From NCBI RefSeq assembly GCF_003716875.1, contig NZ_CP033078.1:806001-870000 (forward strand): DNA of 64,000 bases, read 5' to 3'. This stretch comes from Vibrio zhugei (GTDB lineage Bacteria; Pseudomonadota; Gammaproteobacteria; Enterobacterales; Vibrionaceae). Made by a program: the position numbers and the translations under genes. This document shows, piece by piece, positions 19,141-28,417 of the stretch. The first letter of the stretch is position 1. Each line of letters begins with the position of its first letter. The notes beneath the pieces were generated by a model. It saw only the letters and a list, made by a program, of their open reading frames with translations. It ran no database searches and was not told the origin of the DNA.

Positions 19141-19219
19141 ATTTATGCGTGTTTAATCCCTTGTGTTGCACAACAACGTTGCAGTACCATGCAATAAGTA
19201 TTCATCTAGGGAGATAGAC

Positions 19220-20095
19220 ATGTTTTCAGGAAGTATCGTGGCGTTAATTACACCTTTTGAGACCAATGGTGAAGTGGATTATGCCGGGCTTAAAAAATTG
19301 GTGGATTTTCACGTTGAAGCCGGTACTGACGCGATTGTGTCTGTGGGCACAACGGGCGAGTCAGCCACGTTAACTGTGCAGGAACACATCAAAGTTGTCG
19401 AAAAGACAGTCGAGTTTGCTGCCGGACGCATCCCTGTGATTGCCGGTACGGGGGCGAATGCGACACACGAAGCGATTGAGTTTTCACGTGCGCTTAACCA
19501 CAAAGGCCTTGCCGGTTACTTAAGTGTGACACCGTATTACAATAAGCCCACCCAAGAAGGGATGTACTTACACTTTAAAGCGATTGCTGAAGCGACGGAT
19601 GTTCCGGTGATTTTATACAACGTGCCGGGTCGTACTGGGGTGGATATGAAGCCTGAAACGGTGGCTCGCTTGTCGAAGCTTAAAAATATCGTGGCTTTGA
19701 AAGATGCCACGGGCGATATTGAACGCGTTGCGCAGCATCGTGCGTTATGCAGCGATGATTTCGTCTTACTCAGTGGTGATGATGCAACCGGCTTAGATTT
19801 TATTAAAGCGGGTGGTCAGGGGGTGATTTCGGTTACCAACAATATCGCCGCCAAAGATATGGCAGATATGATGCGTTTAGCGCTCAATAATCAGTTTGAT
19901 GAAGCGTATGCGATTAATGAAAGATTAATGCCATTGCATAAGCATTTATTCATCGAATCCAGTCCAATCCCCGTGAAGTGGGCAGCACAGCAGCTTGGTT
20001 TGATTGAAAATGGTGATCTTCGTCTACCTTTAACAGAATTGACTGAACAAGCTCAACCCATTGTTGCCGAAGCTATTGCTCACGCCAAGATTTAA
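19220..20095 (+). CDS. dapA: 4-hydroxy-tetrahydrodipicolinate synthase
   Basis: A 291-residue aldolase-type TIM barrel that condenses pyruvate with aspartate semialdehyde, the first step of the lysine/diaminopimelate branch. [11 protein letters not shown] holds the substrate-binding Thr pair, [11 protein letters not shown] the catalytic Tyr, and [11 protein letters not shown] the Schiff-base Lys. The ATG at 19220 follows a GGGAGATAG ribosome binding site; the upstream ATG-like start 57 bp earlier adds a non-homologous tail and is rejected. bamC follows 62 bp downstream, the usual dapA-bamC pair. Confidence 0.97.
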   Translation: MFSGSIVALITPFETNGEVDYAGLKKLVDFHVEAGTDAIVSVGTTGESATLTVQEHIKVVEKTVEFAAGRIPVIAGTGANATHEAIEFSRALNHKGLAGYLSVTPYYNKPTQEGMYLHFKAIAEATDVPVILYNVPGRTGVDMKPETVARLSKLKNIVALKDATGDIERVAQHRALCSDDFVLLSGDDATGLDFIKAGGQGVISVTNNIAAKDMADMMRLALNNQFDEAYAINERLMPLHKHLFIESSPIPVKWAAQQLGLIENGDLRLPLTELTEQAQPIVAEAIAHAKI

Positions 20096-20157
20096 AGATT
20101 GGTTGCTTTCGATTACCATTCCGAGCCATTGGCCTCGGCAATTTTTTAGGAGTTTCA

Positions 20158-21195
20158 ATGAAGTGTTCTCGTCAGCTAGTGCTTAGTTCACTGGCTGTGT
20201 TAGTTTTGAGTGCTTGTTCAAGCAGCCCGGCAGAACGACGTCAAGCAAAGGATAGCTTTGCTTACTTAGATGCCAAAGATTTTCATGATTGGACAATGCC
20301 AAAAGACGCTCAGTCACATTATTATCCCAATTACCAAATCCCTAAAGGGGATTATCAAGGGCAAGTCGGGCAGAACGTCGATATCCGTCCGCCTCAGCAA
20401 ATTCTGAATTTGGTTCCGGGCGCCCGCTCTCAGGTTCAAAATGGTAAGGTGACACTATGGGTCGTGAAAAAGTCCGATGCTGACAGCGTTTGGCGAGCAA
20501 TCAACGATATGGTTGATAGTGGCAAACTCCCTGTTGCTAAAAAGAGTCACAATGCACTAGAGACGGGCTGGGTTCGTTGGACATCGAAAGATGAAGACAG
20601 TGAGATCGACACACGCTATGACATTGAACGTGTACAGGCGAATCATCGTTATGGCATTCAAATCTCGTTAGTCCAATGGCGTCAAAAAGAGAGTCAGAAA
20701 GAGGCCACAATCCCTCAACGCCAGCGTTATACGGCTTATATGACGAACTTAGTGACGACCCATTATGATGCTGAGCGCCGTGCAGAAGAGCGCCGTAAAG
20801 CGAAAGCGATGGTAAACAATATTCCTGTCGCGATGGGGACTGACCGTAGTGGTTTGCCTGTCATCATTGCTCGTGCTCCTTATGATATTTTCTGGCAGCG
20901 TGTCACGACCTTATTGCCGACATTAGGCTTTAATATTAAAGATCGTAATCATTCGCAAGGTACGGTGAAAGTGCGTTATGTCGGTATCGATGATGATACC
21001 TTAGCGCAGCATGGCTTGAAGCCGTTAGATTTACAAACAGGAAGCTATACTTTGTTATTGGGTGATCTGAGTAACCGGACATCGATTAATGTGACGAACG
21101 ATAAAGACAAGCCGATTCCTGAAAAGCAAATGAAGCAGATTGTGGCAGCTTGGAAAGCACTGATTGATAAACCTGATTCTAAAAACTCACAGTAG
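20158..21195 (+). CDS. bamC: Outer membrane assembly lipoprotein BamC (NlpB)
   Basis: 345 residues with a lipoprotein signal peptide ending LSAC, so Cys20 is lipidated. A disordered N-terminal segment follows, including DFHDW and YPNYQIPKGDYQGQVG that contact BamD, and then two helix-grip domains. It is part of the BAM complex that inserts beta-barrel proteins into the outer membrane. It follows dapA, probably in one operon, and ends at a strong convergent terminator. Confidence 0.95.
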   Translation: MKCSRQLVLSSLAVLVLSACSSSPAERRQAKDSFAYLDAKDFHDWTMPKDAQSHYYPNYQIPKGDYQGQVGQNVDIRPPQQILNLVPGARSQVQNGKVTLWVVKKSDADSVWRAINDMVDSGKLPVAKKSHNALETGWVRWTSKDEDSEIDTRYDIERVQANHRYGIQISLVQWRQKESQKEATIPQRQRYTAYMTNLVTTHYDAERRAEERRKAKAMVNNIPVAMGTDRSGLPVIIARAPYDIFWQRVTTLLPTLGFNIKDRNHSQGTVKVRYVGIDDDTLAQHGLKPLDLQTGSYTLLLGDLSNRTSINVTNDKDKPIPEKQMKQIVAAWKALIDKPDSKNSQ

Positions 21196-21220
21196 CGATA
21201 TCATCGAACAGTGAACCAAT

Positions 21221-21248
21221 AAAAAGAGCGTATTAACGCTCTTTTTTT
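21221..21248. terminator. Bidirectional terminator between bamC and the DUF2897 gene
   Basis: A 10-bp stem AAAAAGAGCG/CGCTCTTTTT with a 6-base loop, with T-tracts on both strands. It serves bamC (rightward) and the leftward DUF2897 gene, whose stop codon lies inside it. Confidence 0.85.
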
Positions 21249-21448
21249 ATGGATGAATCGGAAGAGGACGCGGAGGAAGAGTCTGAGTCCGGTGAGGATG
21301 TAGGGGGCGTGGCGTTTTCCTTGGTTGGGGGCTTTTTTTGCCATTGATCAAATTTCATTTTTGAGGTGTATTTGAGTGCGGCAATATTACCGATGATGAT
21401 ACACAGCACCCCAATGATAATGACCCAAGGGTTGAACAGTAATTCCAT
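21233..21448 (-). CDS. DUF2897 small membrane protein
   Basis: 71 residues. One N-terminal transmembrane helix (NPWVIIIGVLCIIIGNIAAL) is followed by KYTSKMKFDQW, typical of the short DUF2897 proteins of gammaproteobacteria, and an Asp/Ser-rich disordered tail. Function unknown. It is probably co-transcribed with the M15 peptidase just upstream (8 bp gap). Confidence 0.8.
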   Translation of the reverse strand: MELLFNPWVIIIGVLCIIIGNIAALKYTSKMKFDQWQKKPPTKENATPPTSSPDSDSSSASSSDSSIKKER

Positions 21449-21456
21449 ATTGCCTC

Positions 21457-22131
21457 CTAATCACTGACGTTAATGACATACTCATTATAGATGCTAGGTA
21501 GCGATGCTAGGATGCTCTTTTGTCCCAAAATGTTACTTTGTTTCAGTTGATTAGCCAAAACAGGCACAGTGAGCTGAGCAAGGTAGCGGCGTGCAGTGGC
21601 TCGATGGCTAATATGCCAAGGTTCAAAAGCCACGCCACTGCCTCCCTGCTGGTAAGGGAAATAGAAACCAAAAGATTCAAGGTGTTCCGATAACCATTGA
21701 TAGAAACCCGACTGATGCCCTGATAGGTACTCCCATGGTTCGAGTTGCAGTGAAGTGGCGTCGGGGAGAGCATTATGGGCATAAACATCGAAGTCTGTTC
21801 CCCAATGATGTCGACTGGCTCCAGGGAGCGCAGACCAGCGCAGAATGGCCATGACTTTCTCATGCTCAGATAGCTTAGAAACATCAATCGGACGGTTGTC
21901 TGCATCTTTAATGGAGGCCTCTCCCGACATTTTGCGATTCCAAATCCAGCATTGACGGTCAAACGGCCGGAAACCACTCGCAATATGAAAATCAAATCCC
22001 GCCGCAACCGCTGCTTGAGATAAACCCATTAAATCGTTTTGAACATCTGGGTGCACCAGAAACGATTTCTGTCCCATCATCAAGCAAGTCAAATGCTCGT
22101 CAGTTTGTCCGGTCAGTTGTTGCGGCGTCAT
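21457..22131 (-). CDS. M15-family metallopeptidase (D,D-carboxypeptidase-like)
   Basis: A 224-residue VanY-type peptidase. The zinc ligands are readable: SRHHWGTDFDV (His and Asp) and EPWHISH (His), with ASGFRPFDRQ as the substrate-side Arg motif. Members cleave D-Ala-D-Ala or related peptidoglycan stems. No clear signal peptide is seen, so export is uncertain. It lies directly downstream of dapE (6 bp), which supports a shared transcript in cell-wall precursor metabolism. Confidence 0.87.
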   Translation of the reverse strand: MTPQQLTGQTDEHLTCLMMGQKSFLVHPDVQNDLMGLSQAAVAAGFDFHIASGFRPFDRQCWIWNRKMSGEASIKDADNRPIDVSKLSEHEKVMAILRWSALPGASRHHWGTDFDVYAHNALPDATSLQLEPWEYLSGHQSGFYQWLSEHLESFGFYFPYQQGGSGVAFEPWHISHRATARRYLAQLTVPVLANQLKQSNILGQKSILASLPSIYNEYVINVSD

Positions 22132-22137
22132 GGCGTA

Positions 22138-23277
22138 TTACTCAGCGAATAAGTGTTTGAGGATATGTTGATACATATCAGTCAGTTTCTCAAGGTCTTC
22201 GATACGGACGCACTCATTGACTTTATGGATTGTCGCATTGACAGGCCCAAGCTCGACCACTTGCGCGCCCATTGCTGCAATAAAACGGCCATCGGAGGTT
22301 CCGCCAGTGGTCAGTAGCGCTGGTGCATTTTTATTCACTTTTTGGACGCCTTTAACAACCGCATCAAGTAACGCTCCTTCATCGGTTAGAAAAGGCTGAC
22401 CACTTAAGGTCCAGTCTAAGTCGTAGTCTAAATCGTGCTTATCAAGAATATCGATCACTCGCTGTTTGAGTGAGATATCGGTCGACTCGGTACTAAAACG
22501 GAAATTGAATTGCACATTGAATTCGCCGGGAATAACGTTCGCGGCGCCCGTTCCACTGTGCAAGTTAGGGGTTTGAAAGCTGGTCGGTGGAAAGTAGTCA
22601 TTACCTTCATCCCATTGTGTTGCTGTAAGCTCAGCAAGCGCAGGCAGGGCTTGGTGGACTGGATTCCGAGCAATATGGGGATAAGCAACGTGTCCTTGAA
22701 TTCCTTTGATGGTTAAATCGCCAGTCAACGAACCGCGTCGGCCGTTTTTAACGACGTCACCGACATACTCGGTACTTGAAGGTTCGCCAACAATACAGAT
22801 ATCGATGTTTTCTCCACGCGCTTTGAGCGTCTCAACAACGCGCGTTGTCCCATTGATGAACGGCCCTTCTTCATCGGATGTGATGAGAAAAGCGATAGAG
22901 CCAGTGTGATCGGGATATTCGGCGATAAATCGCTCGACAGCGACCACCATACAGGCCAAAGAGCCTTTCATATCCGCAGCACCACGGCCATAAAGCATGC
23001 CATCTTTGATGGTTGGTTCAAAAGGCGGAGTATGCCAGTGGGCTAAGTTTCCGGCGGGCACTACGTCGGTGTGTCCCGCAAAGACAAACAGCGGTGCTGA
23101 GTGCCCACGGCGAGCCCATAAGTTGGTGGTATCTTCGAAAACCATCGTTTCGATTTCAAATCCGAGGGCTTTAAGGCGTTCGATCATTACCTGCTGACAC
23201 CCAGCATCTTCGGGGGTGACTGACTGGCGACGCAGTAGATCGGTAGCAAGCGCAAGTACGGGGCTATCTGTTGTCAT
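22138..23277 (-). CDS. dapE: Succinyl-diaminopimelate desuccinylase
   Basis: A 379-residue M20 metallopeptidase-family enzyme that removes succinate from N-succinyl-LL-diaminopimelate in lysine and peptidoglycan synthesis. The motifs are [11 protein letters not shown] (first zinc His/Asp), [12 protein letters not shown] (bridging Asp), TSDEEG (catalytic Glu pair) and GGTSDGRF. It is in operon with the upstream yffB-like gene and the downstream M15 peptidase, as in other gammaproteobacteria. Confidence 0.96.
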   Translation of the reverse strand: MTTDSPVLALATDLLRRQSVTPEDAGCQQVMIERLKALGFEIETMVFEDTTNLWARRGHSAPLFVFAGHTDVVPAGNLAHWHTPPFEPTIKDGMLYGRGAADMKGSLACMVVAVERFIAEYPDHTGSIAFLITSDEEGPFINGTTRVVETLKARGENIDICIVGEPSSTEYVGDVVKNGRRGSLTGDLTIKGIQGHVAYPHIARNPVHQALPALAELTATQWDEGNDYFPPTSFQTPNLHSGTGAANVIPGEFNVQFNFRFSTESTDISLKQRVIDILDKHDLDYDLDWTLSGQPFLTDEGALLDAVVKGVQKVNKNAPALLTTGGTSDGRFIAAMGAQVVELGPVNATIHKVNECVRIEDLEKLTDMYQHILKHLFAE

Positions 23278-23292
23278 TGTTGCATTCCTATA

Positions 23293-23640
23293 TTAAGAGA
23301 AAATATCCGCGTATTGCTCGGCTTTAAACCCGAGATGCAGTTGTCCATCCACACTTAAGATAGGACGTTTAATCATGGCGGGATGCTCGACCAGTAGCGG
23401 GATCGCTGCGGTTTCTGTTAATCCGTCTTTTTGCTCTTGAGTCAATTGGCGATATGTCGTGCCGCGCTTGTTCACTACCTGTTGCCAATCGAGTTGGGCA
23501 AAAAATGTTTCGATGAGCGCTTGATCAACTCCGTGCTTACGATAGTCGTGAAATTGGTAGTCAATACCAGCCTGTTCTAACCATTTTCGCGCTTTTTTGA
23601 TGGTATCGCAGTTGGGAATACCATACATAATGATGTTCAT
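23293..23640 (-). CDS. ArsC/Spx-family reductase-like protein (YffB type)
   Basis: 115 residues with a thioredoxin-like ArsC fold: GIPNCDTIKKARKWL (single N-terminal Cys) and a C-terminal MIKRPIL segment. YffB proteins sit beside dapE across gammaproteobacteria, as here (15 bp upstream), and are not the true arsenate reductases. The exact reaction is unknown; a glutathione-dependent thiol reductase role has been proposed for the family. Confidence 0.9.
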   Translation of the reverse strand: MNIIMYGIPNCDTIKKARKWLEQAGIDYQFHDYRKHGVDQALIETFFAQLDWQQVVNKRGTTYRQLTQEQKDGLTETAAIPLLVEHPAMIKRPILSVDGQLHLGFKAEQYADIFS

Positions 23641-23843
23641 AACTATCTCTCTAAAACTGAATTTTTATACAAACTGAATGGATCCTAGCAGGAAGCGTCA
23701 GTGGTGACAAAAGGTATTCGTATTTTGCTTTGAAGCACAGAAATGTTGCCAAAAAAACGAAGGATTGAACAGTTATTGATCAAACTCAACACAGCAACTC
23801 ACAAAACAGAAATAATGGACGCATTAAGGCTGAGGAGGTATGA

Positions 23844-24128
23844 ATGGAATTGAGTCCTGTGTTTGCGAGGCGGTTGTATCTCGCGTTATTGGTGGAATGT
23901 TTGGATAGGCCAAATGTTCCTAAATTAATTGAAAAAACGGGGTGGCCCCGGCGCACTATCCAAGATGTGATTCGTGCGTTACCAGGCATTGGTATTGAGC
24001 TGATGTTTGTGCAAGACGGGCGTCGTCACAATGATGGTTATTACCAATTGTCAGATTGGGGGCCCTTTGATTACCAGTGGGTATTAGAGCGTGAAAGTGA
24101 TATCGCTAAGACATTAGGATATGATTAA
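23844..24128 (+). CDS. Small winged helix-turn-helix protein
   Basis: 94 residues with PKLIEKTGWPRRTIQDVIRALPGIGIELMF, a winged-helix DNA-binding segment. The C-terminal part (NDGYYQLSDWGPFDYQWVLER) probably forms the wing and an effector-free tail. AGGAGG lies just before the ATG. It stands divergent from yffB-dapE, so it may regulate them or itself. This kind of small protein is conserved in vibrios, but its targets are unknown to me. Confidence 0.75.
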   Translation: MELSPVFARRLYLALLVECLDRPNVPKLIEKTGWPRRTIQDVIRALPGIGIELMFVQDGRRHNDGYYQLSDWGPFDYQWVLERESDIAKTLGYD

Positions 24129-24159
24129 GCCAAAGCCAGCAGAGATGCTGGCTTTGGCT
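24128..24159. terminator. Convergent hairpin between the HTH gene and the DUF2956 gene
   Basis: A 13-bp perfect stem AGCCAAAGCCAGC/GCTGGCTTTGGCT with a 6-base loop. The T-tract is weak on both sides, but the stem is long and sits exactly between convergent genes. Confidence 0.7.
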
Positions 24160-24173
24160 ATTAATCAAGAGCC

Positions 24174-24509
24174 CTAAGTGAGATTGAGGTAGGTGATAAA
24201 TCCTAACCAACTGACGAGTAATAGCATCCAAGGTAGCCAACGGATTTGGCTTTTGGGGATATCTTTGTCCAAGTTTATCTCTGGAGTCATTGGCGATGTT
24301 TCAGTGACGATTTGTTTTTTCTTCGCTTTATCAGCTTGACGCTTCTTCTCTTTTTGCTGTTTCTTGTAGAGAGCAATGCCATGCTCGATACCTTGCGCAA
24401 TCAACTTAGTTTGTTCTTTGGTCTGTCCAGGTTTTTGCGTGGCTTTTGCCATACGCATCGCCTCTTGCTGAGTTTCTGGCGACGGGCGTGATGACGAATT
24501 GTTTTTCAT
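24174..24509 (-). CDS. DUF2956 family protein
   Basis: About 111 residues from the ATG at 24509, which has an AAGGA ribosome binding site. The conserved SPETQQEAMRMAKATQKPGQTKEQTKLIAQGIEHG block is typical of DUF2956, then a Lys-rich stretch and a C-terminal transmembrane helix (WLPWMLLLVSWLGFITYL). The longer frame back to 24575 runs into the IS30 end and is not native. An IS30 element lies 39 bp upstream of the start, so the native promoter is probably displaced. Function unknown. Confidence 0.82.
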   Translation of the reverse strand: MKNNSSSRPSPETQQEAMRMAKATQKPGQTKEQTKLIAQGIEHGIALYKKQQKEKKRQADKAKKKQIVTETSPMTPEINLDKDIPKSQIRWLPWMLLLVSWLGFITYLNLT

Positions 24510-24548
24510 CAAGAATTCCTTTTTTGTTGAGATGAACATAGTAATAAA

Positions 24549-25636
24549 CCCGAATTCAACTGCGAAGTGCGACACTCTCCAATATCAAGAAGCTAAAGCC
24601 ATCTCCTCAAATATAATGGCTGCCTGCTTGAAGCCTAAACACTTTCTCGGACGGTAATTTATCCGCGATAAAGCGAACTCTATATCGATGTCCGTCACTG
24701 TCGTTAGATCGGTTCCTTTCTTCACATATTGCCTTAAAAGACCGTTCGCATTCTCATTAGCACCACGCTCCCAAGAACTGTACGGATGAGCAAAGTACAC
24801 ATCAGCCTTTAATTCTTTTGCGATGGTTTCATGACCTGCAAACTCTCGCCCGTTATCTGCCGTAATGGTATGGACATGTTTCTTATAGGGCTTCAGTAGC
24901 TCTATTGTCGCTTTGGTGACATCATCCGCTGACTTAGATGGCACTTTCTTTACCACGTAAAATCGAGTCTTACGCTCTAAAATAGTCACCATTGCACCTG
25001 TACCATGCTTACCTAGCACAGTGTCGATTTCCCAGTCACCAAACCGCTCCTTACTGTCAACGATGCTTGGTCTATCATCAATCGAAACGGCATTTTTTAT
25101 CGCTGGAGCTTTCTCTTGTTTACCTCGGCGATACCGCTTATGACCTTGTCTCAAGTGACGATATAACTTACCGCCCAAGCGTTTATCTTGAGCAACAAAG
25201 CGATAGATCCACTCATGACTGACAGATGCACCAATTTTCGTTAATACATTAGAAATCTGCTCTGGACTCCAATCTGTTTCTAAAAGAAGGCGGATAAAAT
25301 CGACACGTTCCTTTGGTATTCGGTATTTACGTGCTGTTTTGCGCTTTTTGGTAGACGACATCTGGGCTTCGTTAGGGCAATAATGCTCTCCCTTCCGACC
25401 GCGTTTAAGCTCACGGTATACCGTCGAGCGGTGGCACTGAACTGTTTTAGCTATTTCAGGAACCGAAATTCCCCGTTCCAAAAGAGCAGAAATCTGGTAT
25501 CTTCTGCCTTCGGTCAACTGCTGATAATTCATGGTAGTACTGCTTGTTTCTTTGGCGAGAAGAGCGTACCACTTTCAGCAGTTGGCTTCTTCTTCTACGC
25601 TTTCCATGAATGTCGCACTTATTATCTGAAATCGGG
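24549..25636 (-). mobile_element. IS30-family insertion sequence, copy 1
   Basis: 1088 bp with ends CCCGAATTC... and ...GAAATCGGG. Related inner repeats AAGTGCGACACTC and GAATGTCGCACTT are at the two ends. The flanking duplication is probably AA (24547-24548 and 25637-25638). One transposase reads leftward. A near-identical copy lies at 28796-29884; the right ends differ by a small indel around 25600. Confidence 0.9.
24585..25532 (-). CDS. IS30-family transposase (copy 1)
   Basis: 315 residues. An N-terminal helix-turn-helix (GRRYQISALLERGISVPEIAKTVQCHRSTVYRELKRG) is followed by the DDE domain with DWEIDTVLG, TADNGREFAGH and YSSWERGANENANGLLRQY, the characteristic IS30 signature. Identical in protein sequence to copy 2. 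Readthrough from it could reach the DUF2956 gene, which reads in the same direction. Confidence 0.95.
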   Translation of the reverse strand: MNYQQLTEGRRYQISALLERGISVPEIAKTVQCHRSTVYRELKRGRKGEHYCPNEAQMSSTKKRKTARKYRIPKERVDFIRLLLETDWSPEQISNVLTKIGASVSHEWIYRFVAQDKRLGGKLYRHLRQGHKRYRRGKQEKAPAIKNAVSIDDRPSIVDSKERFGDWEIDTVLGKHGTGAMVTILERKTRFYVVKKVPSKSADDVTKATIELLKPYKKHVHTITADNGREFAGHETIAKELKADVYFAHPYSSWERGANENANGLLRQYVKKGTDLTTVTDIDIEFALSRINYRPRKCLGFKQAAIIFEEMALAS

Positions 25637-25753
25637 AATAACCAGTCATACTGCGAGCGATGATGGTAGAAATGGATAATCAAGACATGACCTTCGTCAA
25701 CAATAGCGATAAAGTAGGACTCTTTTTTCTACGCAGAGATAAGAAGAGGCATT

Positions 25754-26248
25754 GTGCGTTACTATCCGCTAGAGCATTATGATAAACACGGATTTTTAAA
25801 GACGCCGATATGGCTATGGCTGACTTGGTTTTGGTTAGCAAAAGCTTGGGGCGTGCTCGTCATGGCAGGAGCTACCCGTCAGAATGGCGCTGATATTTTG
25901 GCGTTTTGTTATCCGATTCGTGCTCACTTCTATTACGAGTTGGCCTTGGGTGTGCCCGTCGTGATCATGATGTGGTGGGTTCATTTTCGTCATCCGGAGC
26001 GAACGGTGATGACCAAGTGGATTCATCGGGTGACACGGCATGTCACGCTGCTGGATGTCATCGCACAAGTGAGCTTAAGTGTATATTATGTCCTGCAGCA
26101 GCATGGTCGGTTTGAATGGTTTAATGCGATGTCATTACTTTTGTTATTATGGATGATGCTATACGTCTGTAATAGTCGTCGGCTCAAGGCTTGTTTTGAA
26201 CCGAAAGATAAGAATAAAGCAATCTCACCGAAAGGTGACGGTTTGTAA
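25754..26248 (+). CDS. DUF2919 (YfeZ-like) inner membrane protein
   Basis: 164 residues, start GTG. Four hydrophobic segments are visible (WLWLTWFWLAKAWGVLVM, YELALGVPVVIMMWW, LLDVIAQVSLSVYYVL, MSLLLLLWMMLYV). The N-terminal YPLEHYDKHGFLKTP is typical of DUF2919. Function unknown; the gene is regularly found next to the YfeX Dyp peroxidase, as here (29 bp upstream). Confidence 0.85.
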   Translation: MRYYPLEHYDKHGFLKTPIWLWLTWFWLAKAWGVLVMAGATRQNGADILAFCYPIRAHFYYELALGVPVVIMMWWVHFRHPERTVMTKWIHRVTRHVTLLDVIAQVSLSVYYVLQQHGRFEWFNAMSLLLLLWMMLYVCNSRRLKACFEPKDKNKAISPKGDGL

Positions 26249-26276
26249 AAAACTAAGGAATTAAGGGCGATATATT

Positions 26277-27188
26277 ATGTCACAACCTCAATCTGCAATC
26301 GTGCCTGAAGCGGGCCCCTTTGCTTTGTATGCCATGTTTAATGTGGTCAATAATCATCAAAAGGTACTGCAAACATTACAGTCCATCCCTACGTTAGTTG
26401 ATGAAATTAATCAGCAGCAACCGGGCGCTCAATTGGTCGTCAGCGTGTCGTTTTCACGCCAATTCTGGCAACACCTCGATGCGCCTATGCCCGATGAATT
26501 GATTGATTTTCCAGAGTTAGGAAAAGGGAAGGTTATTGCTCCGAGTACGGCAATGGATTTTCTGATCCACGCACACGCTCAGCGTCATGATCTGCTGTTT
26601 TATCTTTTGCGTAAATGCATGGAGTCAATGGCCGAGCACATCACCGTTGTCGATGAAGTCTATGGGTTTCGCTACCTAGATTCTCGCGATATGACGGGGT
26701 TTATTGATGGGACTGAAAATCCAGAGGGTAACGAACGCCATAAGGTGGCTGTGATAGCGGATGGTCCACTCGCTGGCGGAAGTTATGTGATGCTTCAGCG
26801 TTATGAGCATGAGCTGCCAGCCTGGTCTCGTCTGAACATTTCGGCGCAAGAAAAAGTGATAGGCCGTACCAAAGCTGATTCCGTTGAATTAGATAACGTA
26901 CCTGCCGCCTCTCATGTTGGGCGAGTGGATATCAAAGAAAATGGTCAAGGACTTAAAATTGTTCGCCACAGCTTGCCCTATGGAACCGCCACGGGCGTGC
27001 ATGGACTGTTGTTTGTTGCGTATTGTCACACCTTACATAACTTCCAAGTCCTGTTAGAGAGTATGTATGGCCATAGTGATAATAAAACGGATCAGCTTTT
27101 ACGATTTACGAACGCCAAAACTGGAGCGTATTTATTTGCGCCTTCTTTGCAGACATTGCAGCAATTAGTGGTCAAATCCGCACAGTAA
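26277..27188 (+). CDS. Dyp-type peroxidase (YfeX-like)
   Basis: A 303-residue dye-decolourising heme peroxidase. GFIDGTENPEGNERHKVA contains the distal Asp motif (GxxDG); the proximal heme His is probably in HVGRVDIKENG or IVRHSLPYG. It acts in the cytoplasm (no signal peptide). YfeX has been linked to porphyrinogen oxidation. It lies in one unit with the DUF2919 gene and ends at a convergent terminator shared with a flagellin. Confidence 0.92.
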   Translation: MSQPQSAIVPEAGPFALYAMFNVVNNHQKVLQTLQSIPTLVDEINQQQPGAQLVVSVSFSRQFWQHLDAPMPDELIDFPELGKGKVIAPSTAMDFLIHAHAQRHDLLFYLLRKCMESMAEHITVVDEVYGFRYLDSRDMTGFIDGTENPEGNERHKVAVIADGPLAGGSYVMLQRYEHELPAWSRLNISAQEKVIGRTKADSVELDNVPAASHVGRVDIKENGQGLKIVRHSLPYGTATGVHGLLFVAYCHTLHNFQVLLESMYGHSDNKTDQLLRFTNAKTGAYLFAPSLQTLQQLVVKSAQ

Positions 27189-27195
27189 CATGGGC

Positions 27196-27225
27196 AATAA
27201 AAAAGGGCGCAAGCCCTTTTTTATT
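27196..27225. terminator. Bidirectional terminator between the Dyp peroxidase and a flagellin
   Basis: AATAAAAAAGGGC pairs with GCCCTTTTTTATT around a GCAA loop, with T-tracts on both strands. The stop of the leftward flagellin lies inside the 3' arm. Confidence 0.88.
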
Positions 27226-28354
27226 GACTCAATAAGTTAAGTGTAGTTTGTGGCATTTGTTTCGCTTGAGCTAAAATGGCACTTGTCGCTTTTGAGCGAA
27301 TTTGCGACTGCGTTAATGACGTTGCTTCTTTCGCAAAGTCGGTATCCTTCAATCGGCTGTTAGAAACCGTAATGTTTTGATTCACATTATTGAGGTTGTC
27401 AATCGCATGCGTCAGGCGATTGTGAAGTGCTCCTAAACTAGAACGAGTATCACCGACATATTTTAACGCGGAATCAATAACGCCTATGGCTTGTTGGGCT
27501 CCGCCAACCGTTGATATATCTAGGGTATCAACGGTAACGTTTTCTTGTGCTTGAAAGTCTAAAGCTTGCGCGAGAGAGCCGCTTACCGAAATACTCTCCA
27601 CATGCTGGCTTTTACCTGTGAATAGCTGAAGTTGACCGTGTTCATTGACCGATGCCGCTACTTTATCGTCGGTTTGTCCGTTGATATAGGTGGCAAGCTC
27701 TTCAATATTATCTCCTACTTTTGCCGCGATATTGATGGCAGGGGTATTTTGACCGGAAAAGTGTATTGTCAGTGCATTCGCATCTTGGGCAACGTGCCAG
27801 TTATCGGTGACTGTCGTTTGTGCTTGTAGGGTAGTACCTCCCATCATCTCATCGTCACTGCACATATTATGCAATGTTAAATGGACGGCTGAACCACTAT
27901 CGGTTCCGATTTGAAACGACTTAGTACCATAAAGACCATTTAATAACTTATCTCCTGCAAACGCTGTAGATTCAGCGATGCTATTGACCTCTTTGTTCAG
28001 AGATAACACTTCATGTTGCAGAGTCGCTCGATCATCATCTGAATTCACACCGTTGGCAGATTGCAGTGCTAATGTGCGCATTTTTTGTAGTAAATCATTG
28101 GTTTCTGACATGGCGCCATCTGCCGTTTGAATCACCGATATTCCATTATTGGCATTGTGTATGGCCCGATCAAGTCCACGACTTTGTGATGACAGACGAT
28201 TCGACAGTTGCAAGGCGGCCCCATCGTCTTTCGCACTGGAGAGGCGAGAGCCTGAAGCGAGGTGGGTCATCGCTGATTCTTGATTCTTTGTTGTTTTACC
28301 TAACTGATGTCTAGCATTTAATGCAGCAACATTAGTGCGAATACTAATGGTCAC
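27221..28354 (-). CDS. Flagellin (leftward copy)
   Basis: 377 residues from the GTG at 28354, which follows a GGAG ribosome binding site; the longer frame to 28366 adds MEFI and is less likely. It has N- and C-terminal flagellin D0/D1 domains (SNRLSSQSRGLDRAIHNANNGISVIQTA and SQIRSKATSAILAQAKQMPQ). It differs most from the three rightward flagellins and carries an unusual Cys165 in the variable region. A sigma-28-like promoter is just upstream. It is part of the multi-flagellin polar filament set of vibrios. Confidence 0.93.
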   Translation of the reverse strand: MTISIRTNVAALNARHQLGKTTKNQESAMTHLASGSRLSSAKDDGAALQLSNRLSSQSRGLDRAIHNANNGISVIQTADGAMSETNDLLQKMRTLALQSANGVNSDDDRATLQHEVLSLNKEVNSIAESTAFAGDKLLNGLYGTKSFQIGTDSGSAVHLTLHNMCSDDEMMGGTTLQAQTTVTDNWHVAQDANALTIHFSGQNTPAINIAAKVGDNIEELATYINGQTDDKVAASVNEHGQLQLFTGKSQHVESISVSGSLAQALDFQAQENVTVDTLDISTVGGAQQAIGVIDSALKYVGDTRSSLGALHNRLTHAIDNLNNVNQNITVSNSRLKDTDFAKEATSLTQSQIRSKATSAILAQAKQMPQTTLNLLSQ

Positions 28355-28417
28355 AATGAACTCCAATGCGTATAAAAAGAGACGACGCGAATTGATAGCG
28401 TACGTAATGTGGTAGTG

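Noticed and set aside
23293..23640. True arsenate reductase linked to the arsR gene
   Set aside because: It sits beside dapE as YffB proteins do, 23 kb from arsR, and lacks a sign of ars operon context.
24510..24575. Longer N-terminus of the DUF2956 protein
   Set aside because: The extra codons come from the IS30 end; the same peptide start appears at the other IS30 copy.
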